Source: JACCVL01 sp963704295
GTDB lineage: Bacteria > Actinomycetota > Actinomycetes > Propionibacteriales > Nocardioidaceae
NCBI GenBank assembly: GCA_963704295.1
Contig: OY969884.1
Coordinates: forward strand, 2,813,065-2,877,064
DNA length: 64,000 nucleotides
Direction of reading: 5' to 3'
The position numbers were made by a program, and so were the translations under genes. The notes under the pieces were generated by a model, which saw only the letters and a list, made by a program, of their open reading frames with translations, was not told the origin of the DNA and searched no databases. Shown one piece after another: positions 17,194 through 26,098 of the stretch (position 1 is the first letter of the stretch; each line of letters opens with the position of its first letter).

Positions 17194-17199
17194 AGTCTA
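17194..17199 (-). promoter_or_regulatory. Candidate -10 element for the DUF349 gene
   Basis: On the minus strand TAGACT lies 31 bases before the ATG at 17162, with GAGGAG between them as a ribosome-binding site. The hexamer is identical to the ones proposed for yajC, relA and def. Confidence 0.45.
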
Positions 17200-17257
17200 G
17201 GTGTGCCCGTCGCCCGAGGGGGTCGTGGGACGGCACGGATGACCTCCCGCGCTGTCG

Positions 17258-17263
17258 TAGGGT
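17258..17263 (+). promoter_or_regulatory. Candidate -10 element for a leaderless transcript
   Basis: TAGGGT ends seven bases before the ATG at 17271 of the metallo-hydrolase gene. The bases between (GACCGCC) contain no ribosome-binding site. Confidence 0.45.
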
Positions 17264-17270
17264 GACCGCC

Positions 17271-17963
17271 ATGCTCATCGCCGGATTCCCCGCCGGTCCG
17301 TGGGGCACCAACTGCTGGGTCGCCGCCACCGCTGCGGGCGCCGAGTGCGTCGTCATCGACCCCGGGATGGACGCCGGCCCCGCTGTCGACGACATCGTCC
17401 GGGAGCACCGGCTCAAGCCGGTGGCGGTGCTCGTCACCCACGGCCACATCGACCACATGTGGTCGGTGGCACCGGTCGCCGGCGCGCACGACATGGCGGC
17501 CTGGATCCACCCCGCCGACCGAGCGATGCTCACCGACCCGATGGCCGGCATGTCCGCTGAGACGGCGGCGATGATGCTCGGCCACGACATGACCTTCGCG
17601 GAGCCGGACGATGTTCGCGAGCTGGCGGACGGGTCTCGCCTGGAGCTGGCGGGTCTCGAGATCGTCGTCGACCACGCCCCCGGCCACACGCCGGGCTCGG
17701 TGACCTTCCGCGCGCCGTACGACGGCACCGAGGATGTGCCGGAGGTGATGTTCTCCGGCGACCTGCTGTTCGCCGGGTCCATCGGCCGCACCGACCTGCC
17801 CGGCGGCGACTCGGCCGAGATGATGCGCAGCCTGGCCCGCACCGTGCTCCCGCTGGACGACCGGATCGTGGTGCTGCCCGGGCACGGCGAACAGACCAGC
17901 ATCGGCGCCGAACGGGCCGGCAACCCGTTCCTGCGACCGCTGCTGTCGCAGAGCACTGCATGA
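17271..17963 (+). CDS. Metallo-beta-lactamase-fold hydrolase (glyoxalase II-like)
   Basis: A 230-residue MBL-fold hydrolase. The metal-binding motif THGHIDH, the later histidine in APGHTPGSV, the bridging aspartate in FSGDLLFAGSIGRTD, and the last histidine in VLPGHGEQTSIG are all present. Proteins of this type are usually annotated as hydroxyacylglutathione hydrolase-like; in actinobacteria, which lack glutathione, the substrate may be another thiol ester such as a mycothiol conjugate, which is inference. ATG 17271 follows a -10-like hexamer directly; GTG 17262 overlaps that hexamer. The stop overlaps hisS. Confidence 0.9.
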   Translation: MLIAGFPAGPWGTNCWVAATAAGAECVVIDPGMDAGPAVDDIVREHRLKPVAVLVTHGHIDHMWSVAPVAGAHDMAAWIHPADRAMLTDPMAGMSAETAAMMLGHDMTFAEPDDVRELADGSRLELAGLEIVVDHAPGHTPGSVTFRAPYDGTEDVPEVMFSGDLLFAGSIGRTDLPGGDSAEMMRSLARTVLPLDDRIVVLPGHGEQTSIGAERAGNPFLRPLLSQSTA

Positions 17964-19324
17964 GCTCGGCGCGGACCAGGAGGCCGACCCCGCTGTCGGG
18001 CTTCCCCGAGTTCCTGCCGTCCCAGCGGGCCGCCGAGCTGGCCGTGCTCGACTCGCTCCGGGAGACCTTCGAGCTGCACGGCTTCTGCTCGGTCGAGACC
18101 CGTTCGGTGGAGCCGCTGGACCAGTTGCTGCGCAAGGGCGAGACCAGCAACGAGGTGTACGTGCTGCGTCGGCTGCAAGCCGCGGACGACGACGCCGACA
18201 CGGGGGTCGGGCTGCACTTCGACCTGACCGTCCCGCTGGCCCGGTACGTGCTGGAGAACGCCGGCCGGCTCGAGTTCCCGTTCCGGCGGTACCAGATCCA
18301 GCGCTGCTGGCGGGGCGAGCGGCCCCAGGAGGGGCGGTACCGGGAGTTCACCCAGGCCGACATCGACATCATCGGCCGGGACGAGCTCGGCTCCGACGCC
18401 GACGTCGAGGTGACGGAGGTGATGGCCGAGGCGCTCAGCCGGCTCCCGCTCCCGCCAGTGACGCTGCAGATCAACAACCGCAAGCTGATCGAGGGCTTCT
18501 ACCTCGGCCTCGGTGCCGACGACCCCGCGGCGGTCATCCGCGCCGTGGACAAGCTCGACAAGCTGGGGCCGGCGGAGGTGCACCGGCTGCTCGTGGAGCA
18601 GCAGGGGCTGACCAGCGCACAGGCGGACCGGTGCCTCACGCTGGCCGCGATCAGCGGGACTGACGGCTCGGTCGCCGACGAGGTGCGCGCGCTCGGGGTC
18701 GAGCACCCGCTGCTGGAGGAGGGGCTGGACGCCCTGCTCCGAGCGCTGCGGGGAGCAGCGCACACCGCCTCCGACCGCTTCCGGGTCGTCGCCGACCTGC
18801 GCATCGCCCGCGGCCTGGACTACTACACCGGCACGGTGTTCGAGGGACGCACCGTCGAGCACGGAGCCCTGTCGGTCTGCGCCGGCGGCCGCTACGACGC
18901 GCTGGCGTCCGACGGCACGACCACCTACCCCGGCGTCGGCATCTCGCTCGGTGTCACCCGCCTGCTCGCCCCGCTGGTGGCCCGCGGCCTGGTGGACGCC
19001 GACCGCAGCGTGCCGTCGTGCGTCCTGGTCGCCCTGCCGGACGAGGGCAGCCGGGACGGCTGCCGCGACGTCGCTCGCCGGCTGCGGGGGCGCGGCGTGC
19101 CCACCGAGGTGGCCCCGACACCCAGCCGGTACGGCAAGCAGATCCGGTTCGCCGAGCGGCGCGGGATCCCCTACGTCTGGTTCCCCGCCGCGGACGGCGC
19201 CGGCCACCAGGTCAAGGACATCCGCACCGGCACGCAGATCGACGCCGACCCGGGGCAGTGGACCCCCCCGGTCGAGGACCTGCGCCCCCGCATTCGCACT
19301 ACGACCACCGAGGAGCCGTCGTGA
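17960..19324 (+). CDS. hisS: Histidyl-tRNA synthetase
   Basis: A 454-residue class II aminoacyl-tRNA synthetase. Motif 2 (YRYQIQRCWRGERPQEGRYREF region), the histidine-specific GLDYYTGTVFEG segment, and motif 3 (GVGISLGVTRLL) are visible, followed by an anticodon-binding domain. The N-terminus (LSGFPEFLPSQRAAELAVLD) is the variant found in a group of actinobacteria rather than the E. coli form. The ATG overlaps the preceding stop codon and the gene overlaps aspS at its end, so the three genes look co-transcribed. Confidence 0.94.
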   Translation: MSSARTRRPTPLSGFPEFLPSQRAAELAVLDSLRETFELHGFCSVETRSVEPLDQLLRKGETSNEVYVLRRLQAADDDADTGVGLHFDLTVPLARYVLENAGRLEFPFRRYQIQRCWRGERPQEGRYREFTQADIDIIGRDELGSDADVEVTEVMAEALSRLPLPPVTLQINNRKLIEGFYLGLGADDPAAVIRAVDKLDKLGPAEVHRLLVEQQGLTSAQADRCLTLAAISGTDGSVADEVRALGVEHPLLEEGLDALLRALRGAAHTASDRFRVVADLRIARGLDYYTGTVFEGRTVEHGALSVCAGGRYDALASDGTTTYPGVGISLGVTRLLAPLVARGLVDADRSVPSCVLVALPDEGSRDGCRDVARRLRGRGVPTEVAPTPSRYGKQIRFAERRGIPYVWFPAADGAGHQVKDIRTGTQIDADPGQWTPPVEDLRPRIRTTTTEEPS

Positions 19325-21177
19325 TCCGAAGTCATACCGCCGGGAGCCTGCGTGCCGAGCACGTCGGCCAGGAGGTGACGCTTGCCGGCTGGGTGGCGCG
19401 GCGACGCGACCATGGCGGCGTGGCCTTCGTCGACCTGCGGGACTCCAGCGGGGTCGTGCAGGTGGTGATCCGCGACGAGGAGGTCGCCTCGCCACTGCGG
19501 TCGGAGTTCTGCCTGCGGGTGGTCGGCGAGGTCTCCGCCCGGCCCGCCGGCAACGCGAACCCGGCGCTTCCCACCGGCGAGATCGAGGTGGTCGCCCGCG
19601 GCGGGGTCGAGGGCGTGGAGGTGCTCAGCGAGGCGGCGGCGCTGCCGTTCCCGGTGGAGGAGCACCACACCACGCCGGTGGGGGAGGAGGTCCGGCTGCG
19701 GTACCGGTACCTCGACCTGCGCCGCCCCGAGATGGCCCGCGCGATCCGGCTGCGGGCCCGCGTCACCGAGCTGATCCGTGAGGTGATGGCCGCCAACGAC
19801 TTCCTCGACGTCGAGACCCCGTACCTCACCCGGTCCACCCCGGAGGGGGCCCGGGACTTCCTGGTCCCGGTCCGGCTGCAGCCGGGGCACTGGTACGCGC
19901 TGCCGCAGTCTCCCCAGCTGTTCAAGCAGCTGCTGATGGTGGCCGGTCTCGAGCGGTACTACCAGATCGTCCGCTGCTTCCGGGATGAGGACTTCCGCGC
20001 CGACCGGCAGCCGGAGTTCACCCAGCTCGACGTCGAGCTCAGCTTCGCCGACACCGACGACGTCATCGCGCTCACCGAGCAGGTGCTGGCCCGGCTGTGG
20101 GCCGACGTGCTCGGCGTCCAGGTCAGCACCCCGTTCCGGCGGATGACGCACGCGGAGGCACTGCGTCGCTTCGGGATCGACCGGCCGGACCTTCGGTTCG
20201 GCTGCGAGCTGGTCGACCTGACCGGCTTCTTCGCCGACACCCCGTTCCGAGTGTTCCAGCGCGCCGACCGGACGGACTGGCACGTCGGGGCCGTCGTCAT
20301 GCCCGGTGGCGCCGCGCAGTCCCGCAAGCAGCTGGACGGCTGGCAGGAGTGGGCCCGCTCCCGCGGCGCCAAGGGCCTCGCCTACGTGCTGGTCGCCGCG
20401 ACCGACGGTGCTGACGGTGCTGACGGTGCTGACGGTGCCGACGGGACGGACGGGACTGCTGCGGCGCCGACACTCGGCGGACCGATCGCGAAGAACCTGT
20501 CCGAGGCCGAGCGGGCCGGGCTCGTCGACGCGGTCGGGGCCCGGCCGGGAGACTGTGTGTTCCTGGCCGCCGGGCCGCGGTCCGAGGCGCTCGCCCTGCT
20601 GGCCGCGACCCGGCTCGAGGTGGGCGCGCGCTGCGACCTGATCGACCACGACCGGTGGGAGTTCTGCTGGGTGCTGGACTTCCCGATGTTCGAGCCGGCT
20701 GAGCGCCCCGACGGAAGCACCGGCTGGACGGCGGTGCACCACCCGTTCACCGCCCCGGTGGCCGCGGACGTCGCGGGCTTCCACGAGCGCCCTGGCGAGG
20801 CGCTGTCCCGCGCCTACGACATCGTGCTCAACGGCACCGAGCTCGGCGGGGGCAGCATCCGGATCCACCGCGCCGACGTGCAGCAGCGGGTGTTCGACGT
20901 GATCGGGCTGGGACCGGACGAGGCGCGCACCCAGTTCGGCTTCCTGCTCGACGCGTTCGACTACGGTCCGCCGCCGCACGGGGGGATCGCGATCGGTCTC
21001 GACCGGCTGTGCGCCCTGATGGCTGGGGTGGGCTCCATCCGGGACGTCATCGCGTTCCCCAAGACCGCCTCCGGCGGAGACCCGCTGACCGGGGCGCCGA
21101 GCCCCATCACCGCGGCGCAACGGCGCGAGGCGGGGGTGGACGCGACGCCCGCCGGCCCCGCGTTTGCTCACGAATGA
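19321..21177 (+). CDS. aspS: Aspartyl-tRNA synthetase (bacterial type, GAD-containing)
   Basis: A 618-residue class II aminoacyl-tRNA synthetase. An N-terminal OB-fold anticodon-binding domain (LAGWVARRRDHGGVAFVDLRD) is followed by motif 1, motif 2 (RCFRDEDFRADRQPEFTQLD) and motif 3 (GIAIGLDRLCALMAG). The bacterial GAD insertion domain sits in the middle, and within it at about residues 362-379 there is a run of Asp-Gly-Ala/Thr units encoded by six 9-bp repeats. GTG 19321 overlaps the hisS stop; earlier in-frame starts would lie inside hisS. Whether it is discriminating or accepts tRNA-Asn is not decided here. Confidence 0.95.
   Translation: MIRSHTAGSLRAEHVGQEVTLAGWVARRRDHGGVAFVDLRDSSGVVQVVIRDEEVASPLRSEFCLRVVGEVSARPAGNANPALPTGEIEVVARGGVEGVEVLSEAAALPFPVEEHHTTPVGEEVRLRYRYLDLRRPEMARAIRLRARVTELIREVMAANDFLDVETPYLTRSTPEGARDFLVPVRLQPGHWYALPQSPQLFKQLLMVAGLERYYQIVRCFRDEDFRADRQPEFTQLDVELSFADTDDVIALTEQVLARLWADVLGVQVSTPFRRMTHAEALRRFGIDRPDLRFGCELVDLTGFFADTPFRVFQRADRTDWHVGAVVMPGGAAQSRKQLDGWQEWARSRGAKGLAYVLVAATDGADGADGADGADGTDGTAAAPTLGGPIAKNLSEAERAGLVDAVGARPGDCVFLAAGPRSEALALLAATRLEVGARCDLIDHDRWEFCWVLDFPMFEPAERPDGSTGWTAVHHPFTAPVAADVAGFHERPGEALSRAYDIVLNGTELGGGSIRIHRADVQQRVFDVIGLGPDEARTQFGFLLDAFDYGPPPHGGIAIGLDRLCALMAGVGSIRDVIAFPKTASGGDPLTGAPSPITAAQRREAGVDATPAGPAFAHE
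20404..20457 (+). repeat. Six 9-bp tandem repeats inside aspS
   Basis: Three perfect copies of GACGGTGCT are followed by GACGGTGCC and two diverged GACGGGAC-type copies. They encode Asp-Gly-Ala and Asp-Gly-Thr units in the GAD domain. The same 9-bp unit forms a second array in alaS at 33881-33916. Confidence 0.85.
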
Positions 21178-21324
21178 GCAACGATCCGGCCTGCCTCTGG
21201 TGACGAGGCTCGCCGCGACCCCGAACGCGTGCCAGGGTGTCCCCGGCGCCGACGACTGTGTCGACGCTGACATCTCTCGCAGCACCGGGCGCTCCGCCGC
21301 GGTCGCTAACGATCAGGAGGACTC

Positions 21325-22947
21325 ATGGGGCGACGAACATCGCGCCGGCTGGTGGCTGGCCTCGCGGCCGTCACCTTGCTCACCGCGGCCTGCGGTGGGG
21401 GCGACGACGGGGGAAGCAGCAGCGACGGGGGTGAAGGCAGCGCCCCGACGGGCGGCAGCTTCAGCGCCCAGATCGGTGAGCCGTCCTTCATGGCTCCCAC
21501 GGCGAACTGCTACGAGTCGGAGTGCTCGCAGGTCCTGAGCATGCTCTACACCGGACTGTTGCGCATCGACCCCGAGACCTCCGAGCAGGTGCTGGACGTC
21601 GCAGAGTCGATCGAGTCCGAGGACGGCCTGGTCTGGACGATCAAGCTGAACGAGGGCTGGAAGTTCCACAACGGCGAGCCGGTGGACGCCGAGGCCTTCG
21701 TCCGGGCGTGGAACTACAGCGCCTACGGCCCCAACGCCACCCAGACCGGCTTCTTCTTCAGCCCGGTCGAGGGCTACGACGACCTGCAGGGCGAGAAGCC
21801 CAAGGCCGAGGAGATGTCCGGCCTGAAGGCGGTCGACGACACCACCATCGAGGTCACCCTGAGCGAGGCGTTCTCGCAGTGGCCGCTGGTGATGAGCTAC
21901 ACCCCGGCGTTCGCGCCGATGGCGCAGGAGTGCCTGGACGACATCAAGGCGTGCAACGAGACCCCGATCGGCAACGGTCCGTACCAGATCAGCGGCTCGT
22001 GGGAGCACAACAAGGGCATCACCGTCGAGCGCTACGACGACTACCAGGGCGAGGACGTCGGCAACGCCGACCAGATCGAGTTCAAGATCTACGGCAACCC
22101 GGCCACCGCCTTCCGTGACTGGCAGGCCGGCAACCTTGACATCGTGTCGCCCGACCCGACGCAGGTCCCGCAGGCCGAGGCGCTGGCCGGCGACCGGGTG
22201 GTGCAGGTGGACAGCGGTTCGTTCGCCTACTTCGGCTTCCCGTTCTACGAGGAGGCGTTCCAGGACATCCGGATCCGTCAGGCGCTGTCGCTGGCCATCG
22301 ACCGGCAGACCATCATCGACCGGGTGCTCAACGGGCTCTACAGTCCGGCCGGTGACGTGATCGCGCCGTTCGTCCCGGGTAGCCGCACCGACGCCTGCCA
22401 GTACTGCAAGTACGACCCGGAGGAGGCCAAGCGCCTGTACGACGAGGCCGGCGGCATCCCCGGCGACACCGTCAACATCTGGTTCAACAACGACGGTGGA
22501 CACGAGCAGTGGGTGCAGGCGATGGCCAACGGCTGGCGCACCGACCTCGGCCTGGACTACGAGTTCAAGTCGCAGCCGTTCACGCCGTACCTGGCCGCGC
22601 TCGGCGAGGGCAAGGCGGACGGGCCGTACCGGCTCGGCTGGCTGCCCGACTACCCGTCGCCGGAGAACTACCTCGACCCGATCTACGGTGAGGGCAGCTC
22701 GAACTACGGCCAGTGGTCCGGGCCGGCGCACGAGGAGTTCCTCGACCTTGTTGCCGAAGGTGACGCCGCAGCCAGCGTCGAGGAGGGCATCGGGTCCTAC
22801 CAGGCGGCCGCCGACGTCGTCCTCGAGGAGCTGCCGGTCATCCCGCTGTGGTTCGGCCAGACGTTCATCGTCTACTCGGAGAACGTCGACAACGTTGGCT
22901 ACTCGCCGCTCGAGCAGGTCCTGCTCGACGAGGTGACCGTCAACTGA
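21325..22947 (+). CDS. Oligopeptide ABC transporter solute-binding lipoprotein
   Basis: A 540-residue family 5 (OppA/DppA-like) extracellular solute-binding protein. The signal peptide ends in the lipobox LLTAAC, so Cys23 would be lipid-modified and the protein anchored outside the membrane. A Gly/Ser linker follows. SBP_bac_5 landmarks include LYTGLLRIDPE, WTIKLNEGWKFHNGEPVDAE and RQALSLAIDRQTIID. Peptides are the usual substrates; the exact ligand is not readable. ATG 21325 has AGGAGG eight bases upstream. It heads a transporter group with two permeases and two ATPases, and is separated from oppB by a strong hairpin. Confidence 0.93.
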   Translation: MGRRTSRRLVAGLAAVTLLTAACGGGDDGGSSSDGGEGSAPTGGSFSAQIGEPSFMAPTANCYESECSQVLSMLYTGLLRIDPETSEQVLDVAESIESEDGLVWTIKLNEGWKFHNGEPVDAEAFVRAWNYSAYGPNATQTGFFFSPVEGYDDLQGEKPKAEEMSGLKAVDDTTIEVTLSEAFSQWPLVMSYTPAFAPMAQECLDDIKACNETPIGNGPYQISGSWEHNKGITVERYDDYQGEDVGNADQIEFKIYGNPATAFRDWQAGNLDIVSPDPTQVPQAEALAGDRVVQVDSGSFAYFGFPFYEEAFQDIRIRQALSLAIDRQTIIDRVLNGLYSPAGDVIAPFVPGSRTDACQYCKYDPEEAKRLYDEAGGIPGDTVNIWFNNDGGHEQWVQAMANGWRTDLGLDYEFKSQPFTPYLAALGEGKADGPYRLGWLPDYPSPENYLDPIYGEGSSNYGQWSGPAHEEFLDLVAEGDAAASVEEGIGSYQAAADVVLEELPVIPLWFGQTFIVYSENVDNVGYSPLEQVLLDEVTVN

Positions 22948-22960
22948 CGCACGACTGACG

Positions 22961-22996
22961 GTGCGGGTCCGGGAGCGGCTGCTCCCGGGCCCGCAC
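22961..22996 (+). terminator. Intercistronic hairpin after the binding-protein gene
   Basis: GTGCGGGTCCGGGAGC and its near-perfect complement GCTCCCGGGCCCGCAC form a 16-bp stem (one G-T pair) around the loop GGCT. It has no T-tract. It is probably a partial terminator or RNA-stabilising structure that lets the binding protein be made in excess over the membrane subunits. Confidence 0.7.
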
Positions 22997-23025
22997 CTCA
23001 TGTCGACCGCGGGGCATCCGAGGCA

Positions 23026-23031
23026 TAGGCT
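23026..23031 (+). promoter_or_regulatory. Candidate internal -10 element before oppB
   Basis: TAGGCT lies after the hairpin at 22961-22996 and 30 bases before the oppB ATG, with GGAGGA between them. It could restart transcription for the permease and ATPase genes. Confidence 0.38.
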
Positions 23032-23061
23032 CCGAGCACCCGCACGACGGAGGAAACATCC

Positions 23062-24063
23062 ATGGGTCGGTACACAGCGAGACGGGTGCTCCAGTTCGTG
23101 CCCGTTCTCTTCGGGACGATGTTCCTGCTGCACTACCTGCAGTCGCTGTCGTTCCAGATCAACGGCAACCCGATCCGCGCCCTCTTCGGCGACCGCCAGC
23201 CGCCGCCGGAGACGCTGGACGCGATCACCCGCTCCTTCGGGCTGGACAATCCCTGCCTCAACCAGCTCGGAAATCCCTGCTTCGGCATGTTCTTCGAGCG
23301 GCTCGGCAACTACGCCCAGGGTGACTTCGGCGTGGACTTCACCCTGCAGCCGATCACCGACCTGCTCGCGCAGGCCGCGCCGATCACGCTGCGCCTGACC
23401 CTTATCGCGATCGTCTTCGAGGCGGTCGTGGGCATCCTCGCCGGCGTGGTGGCCGGCATCCGCAAGGACCGGTTCGCCGACAACTTCGTCCGGATCTCCA
23501 CCGTCCTGGTCATCTCGGTGCCCGTCTTCGTGCTCGGAGTGCTGGTGCAGATCTTCGCCGGCCTCTACCTCGGCACCTGGCTGGAGGACCGTGGAGCGCC
23601 GGAGTGGCTCACCGCGGCGTTCCAGGTCAGCTACCAGGCCGACCACCCCTGGGCCAGCCTGGTGGTGCCCGGTGTGGTGCTCGGCGCGTTCTCGCTCGGC
23701 TTCATCGCCCGGCTGACCCGGACCAGCCTGATCGAGACGCTGCGGGCCGACTACGTGCGCACCGCACGGGCAAAGGGCCTGCGGCCGACCTCCGTGGTGG
23801 GGGTACACGCGCTGCGCAACTCGCTGATCCCGGTGCTGACCTACATCGGCATCGACGTCGGTGCACTGATGGGCGGGGCGCTGGTCACCGAGGGGATCTT
23901 CAACATCCCCGGCATCGGCGGGCTCACGTTCCAGTCGGTGCGGCAGGGGGAGACCCCGGTGGTGATCGCCGTGGTCACCCTGCTGACGCTCGTCTTCCTC
24001 GCCACCAGCCTGCTCGTCGACCTGCTGTATGCCGTCCTCGACCCCCGGATCCGCTATGACTGA
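23062..24063 (+). CDS. oppB: Peptide ABC transporter permease, OppB/DppB type
   Basis: A 333-residue inner-membrane permease. It begins with RRVLQFVPVLFGTMFLLHYL (first helix), has the family's N-terminal periplasmic region (NQLGNPCFGMFFERLGNYAQ), and five further helices. The EAA loop that docks the ATPase is visible around VRTARAKGLRPTSVVGVHAL. ATG 23062 has GGAGGA nine bases upstream. It overlaps the oppC start by eight bases. Substrate specificity is set by the binding protein, so 'peptide' follows from family membership. Confidence 0.93.
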   Translation: MGRYTARRVLQFVPVLFGTMFLLHYLQSLSFQINGNPIRALFGDRQPPPETLDAITRSFGLDNPCLNQLGNPCFGMFFERLGNYAQGDFGVDFTLQPITDLLAQAAPITLRLTLIAIVFEAVVGILAGVVAGIRKDRFADNFVRISTVLVISVPVFVLGVLVQIFAGLYLGTWLEDRGAPEWLTAAFQVSYQADHPWASLVVPGVVLGAFSLGFIARLTRTSLIETLRADYVRTARAKGLRPTSVVGVHALRNSLIPVLTYIGIDVGALMGGALVTEGIFNIPGIGGLTFQSVRQGETPVVIAVVTLLTLVFLATSLLVDLLYAVLDPRIRYD

Positions 24064-24997
24064 GACCGAGCACCAGACCTCGGGGCAGCCCGGCAAGGCC
24101 GGGGGCGCGCCCAAAGCCACCGCCGGGAAGCCGGACAGGAAGAAGGAGCGCAGCGCCAGCCTGTGGGCCGACGCCTGGCGCGAGCTCTACCACAACCCGA
24201 TCTTCCTGCTGTCCGCCGTGATGGTGCTCGTCGTGCTCACGATGGCGGCGTTCCCGAGCCTGTGGACGGACGCCGACCCGGAGAAGTGCGTCCTGCTCGA
24301 GAACAACCAGGGACCGAGCGACGCGCACATCTTCGGCACGACCGTGCAGGGCTGCGACATGTACGCGCACGTGATCTACGGCGCCCGGCCGTCGATCATC
24401 ATCGCGGTGATCGTCACCGCGGCCAGCGTGCTGATCGGTGCCGCGATGGGGATCGCGGCCGGCTACTACGGGGGCTGGACCGACACCATCCTGTCCAGGA
24501 TCACCGACGTCTTCCTCGGGCTGCCTTTCATCCTCGGCGCGCTGGTGTTCCTGGCCCTGCTCGGCGAGCAGAACATCTGGACGGTGACCATCGTCCTGAT
24601 CATCCTGGGCTGGTCGGGCATCACGCGGATCATGCGCGGGGCGGTGATCTCCGCCAAGTCCCAGGACTACGTCGAGGCGGCCCGCGCGCTCGGGGCGTCG
24701 AACATCTCGATCATCATGCGGCACATCATCCCGAACTCGATGGCGCCGGTGATCGTGCTGGCCACGCTGTATCTCGGGACCTTCGTGTCCGCCGAGTCCA
24801 CGCTGACGTTCCTTGGGGTCGGCTTGCAGCTGCCCGAGATCTCCTGGGGGATCACCATCGCCGAGGGGCAGTTGCTGGCGGTCGGCGGCTTCCCGCACCT
24901 GCTGATCTACCCGTGCGCGGCGCTGATCGTGACCGTGCTCAGCTTCGTCCTGCTCGGCGACGCCCTGCGCGACGCCCTCGACCCGAGAGGCCGCTAG
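24056..24997 (+). CDS. oppC: Peptide ABC transporter permease, OppC/DppC type
   Basis: A 313-residue permease partner of OppB. A basic, disordered N-terminus (about 1-40) precedes the first helix (PIFLLSAVMVLVVLTMAAF). Five further helices begin at SIIIAVIVTAASVLIGAAMG. The EAA motif is around YVEAARALGASNISIIMRHI. An ATG at 24056 inside the end of oppB is preferred to the ATG at 24029, which would overlap more and adds no conserved sequence. It ends three bases before oppD. Confidence 0.92.
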   Translation: MTETEHQTSGQPGKAGGAPKATAGKPDRKKERSASLWADAWRELYHNPIFLLSAVMVLVVLTMAAFPSLWTDADPEKCVLLENNQGPSDAHIFGTTVQGCDMYAHVIYGARPSIIIAVIVTAASVLIGAAMGIAAGYYGGWTDTILSRITDVFLGLPFILGALVFLALLGEQNIWTVTIVLIILGWSGITRIMRGAVISAKSQDYVEAARALGASNISIIMRHIIPNSMAPVIVLATLYLGTFVSAESTLTFLGVGLQLPEISWGITIAEGQLLAVGGFPHLLIYPCAALIVTVLSFVLLGDALRDALDPRGR

Positions 24998-25000
24998 GAG

Positions 25001-26098
25001 ATGAGCACCCAGACCGACGCCAGCCGGGGCGACGACACGGTCGGCTACGGCGGCAGCAAGGGCCGGACCCGCCGCACGAGGTCCGTCCCGTCCGAGTTCG
25101 CCGGCTTCGACCCGTCCGCCCCGTTGCTCGACGTCGAGAACCTGCAGGTGGAGTTCCGCACCCGCGACGGTGTCGCGCACGCCATCAACGGCGCCAGCTT
25201 CACCCTCGCCGAGGGGGAGACCCTCGGCATCCTCGGTGAGTCCGGGTGCGGCAAGAGCGTGACCGCCCAGGCGATCATGGGCATCCTGGACACGCCGCCC
25301 GCGCACGTCGCCGGTGGCCGGATCTCGCTGCGCGGCGTGGACCTGCTCACCCTGCCGGCCGAGACGCGCCGGCGGGTGCGGGCGGAGCGGGTTGCCATCG
25401 TGTTCCAGGACGCGCTGTCGGCGCTGAACCCCGTGTTCACGGTGGGCTGGCAGCTCGGTGAGCTGTATCGCAAGCACCGCGGCTACTCCAAGCAGGAGGC
25501 CCGCAAGGAGGCGGTCCGCCTGCTCGACCTGGTCGGGATCCCGGCCGCCGCTGACCGGGTCAACGACTTCCCGCACCAGTTCTCCGGCGGGATGCGGCAG
25601 CGGGTGATGATCGCGATGGCGCTGGCGCTCGACCCCGACGTGCTGATCGCGGACGAACCCACCACCGCTCTCGACGTGACCGTGCAGGCGCAGATCATGA
25701 AGCTGCTCGCGGACTTGCAGGCCGAGCGCAACATGGGCCTGATCCTGATCACCCACGACATGGGCGTGGTCGCGGACGTGGCGGACAAGATCTGCGTGAT
25801 GTACGCCGGCCGGATCGTGGAGCGGGCCGACGTGCACAGCATCTACGCCAACCCGGCGCACCCGTACACGAAGGCGTTGCTGGAGTCGATCCCCCGGGTG
25901 GACCTGAAGGGCCAACAGCTGGCCTCGATCGAGGGCCTGCCCCCGACGCTGACCGCCCTTCCGCCAGGGTGCTCTTTCCACCCCCGGTGCCGGTATGCCA
26001 AGGACCGCTGCACGACCGACGACCCGCCGCTGTACGACGTCGACTCGGCGCGGCAGAGCGCCTGCCACTACTACGAGGAGGTGCTCGCGGATGACTGA
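25001..26098 (+). CDS. oppD: Peptide ABC transporter ATPase, OppD/DppD type
   Basis: A 365-residue ATP-binding subunit. Walker A GESGCGKS, signature FSGGMRQRV and Walker B DVLIADEPTTALDV are intact, with the switch histidine in LITHDMG. The C-terminus contains the oligopeptide-transporter extension (HPYTKALLESIPRVDL, CSFHPRCRYAKDRC) with cysteines that bind an iron-sulfur cluster in some family members. A 40-residue Arg/Ser-rich N-terminal extension precedes the ATPase core. Start ATG 25001; it overlaps oppF by eight bases. Confidence 0.93.
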   Translation: MSTQTDASRGDDTVGYGGSKGRTRRTRSVPSEFAGFDPSAPLLDVENLQVEFRTRDGVAHAINGASFTLAEGETLGILGESGCGKSVTAQAIMGILDTPPAHVAGGRISLRGVDLLTLPAETRRRVRAERVAIVFQDALSALNPVFTVGWQLGELYRKHRGYSKQEARKEAVRLLDLVGIPAAADRVNDFPHQFSGGMRQRVMIAMALALDPDVLIADEPTTALDVTVQAQIMKLLADLQAERNMGLILITHDMGVVADVADKICVMYAGRIVERADVHSIYANPAHPYTKALLESIPRVDLKGQQLASIEGLPPTLTALPPGCSFHPRCRYAKDRCTTDDPPLYDVDSARQSACHYYEEVLADD

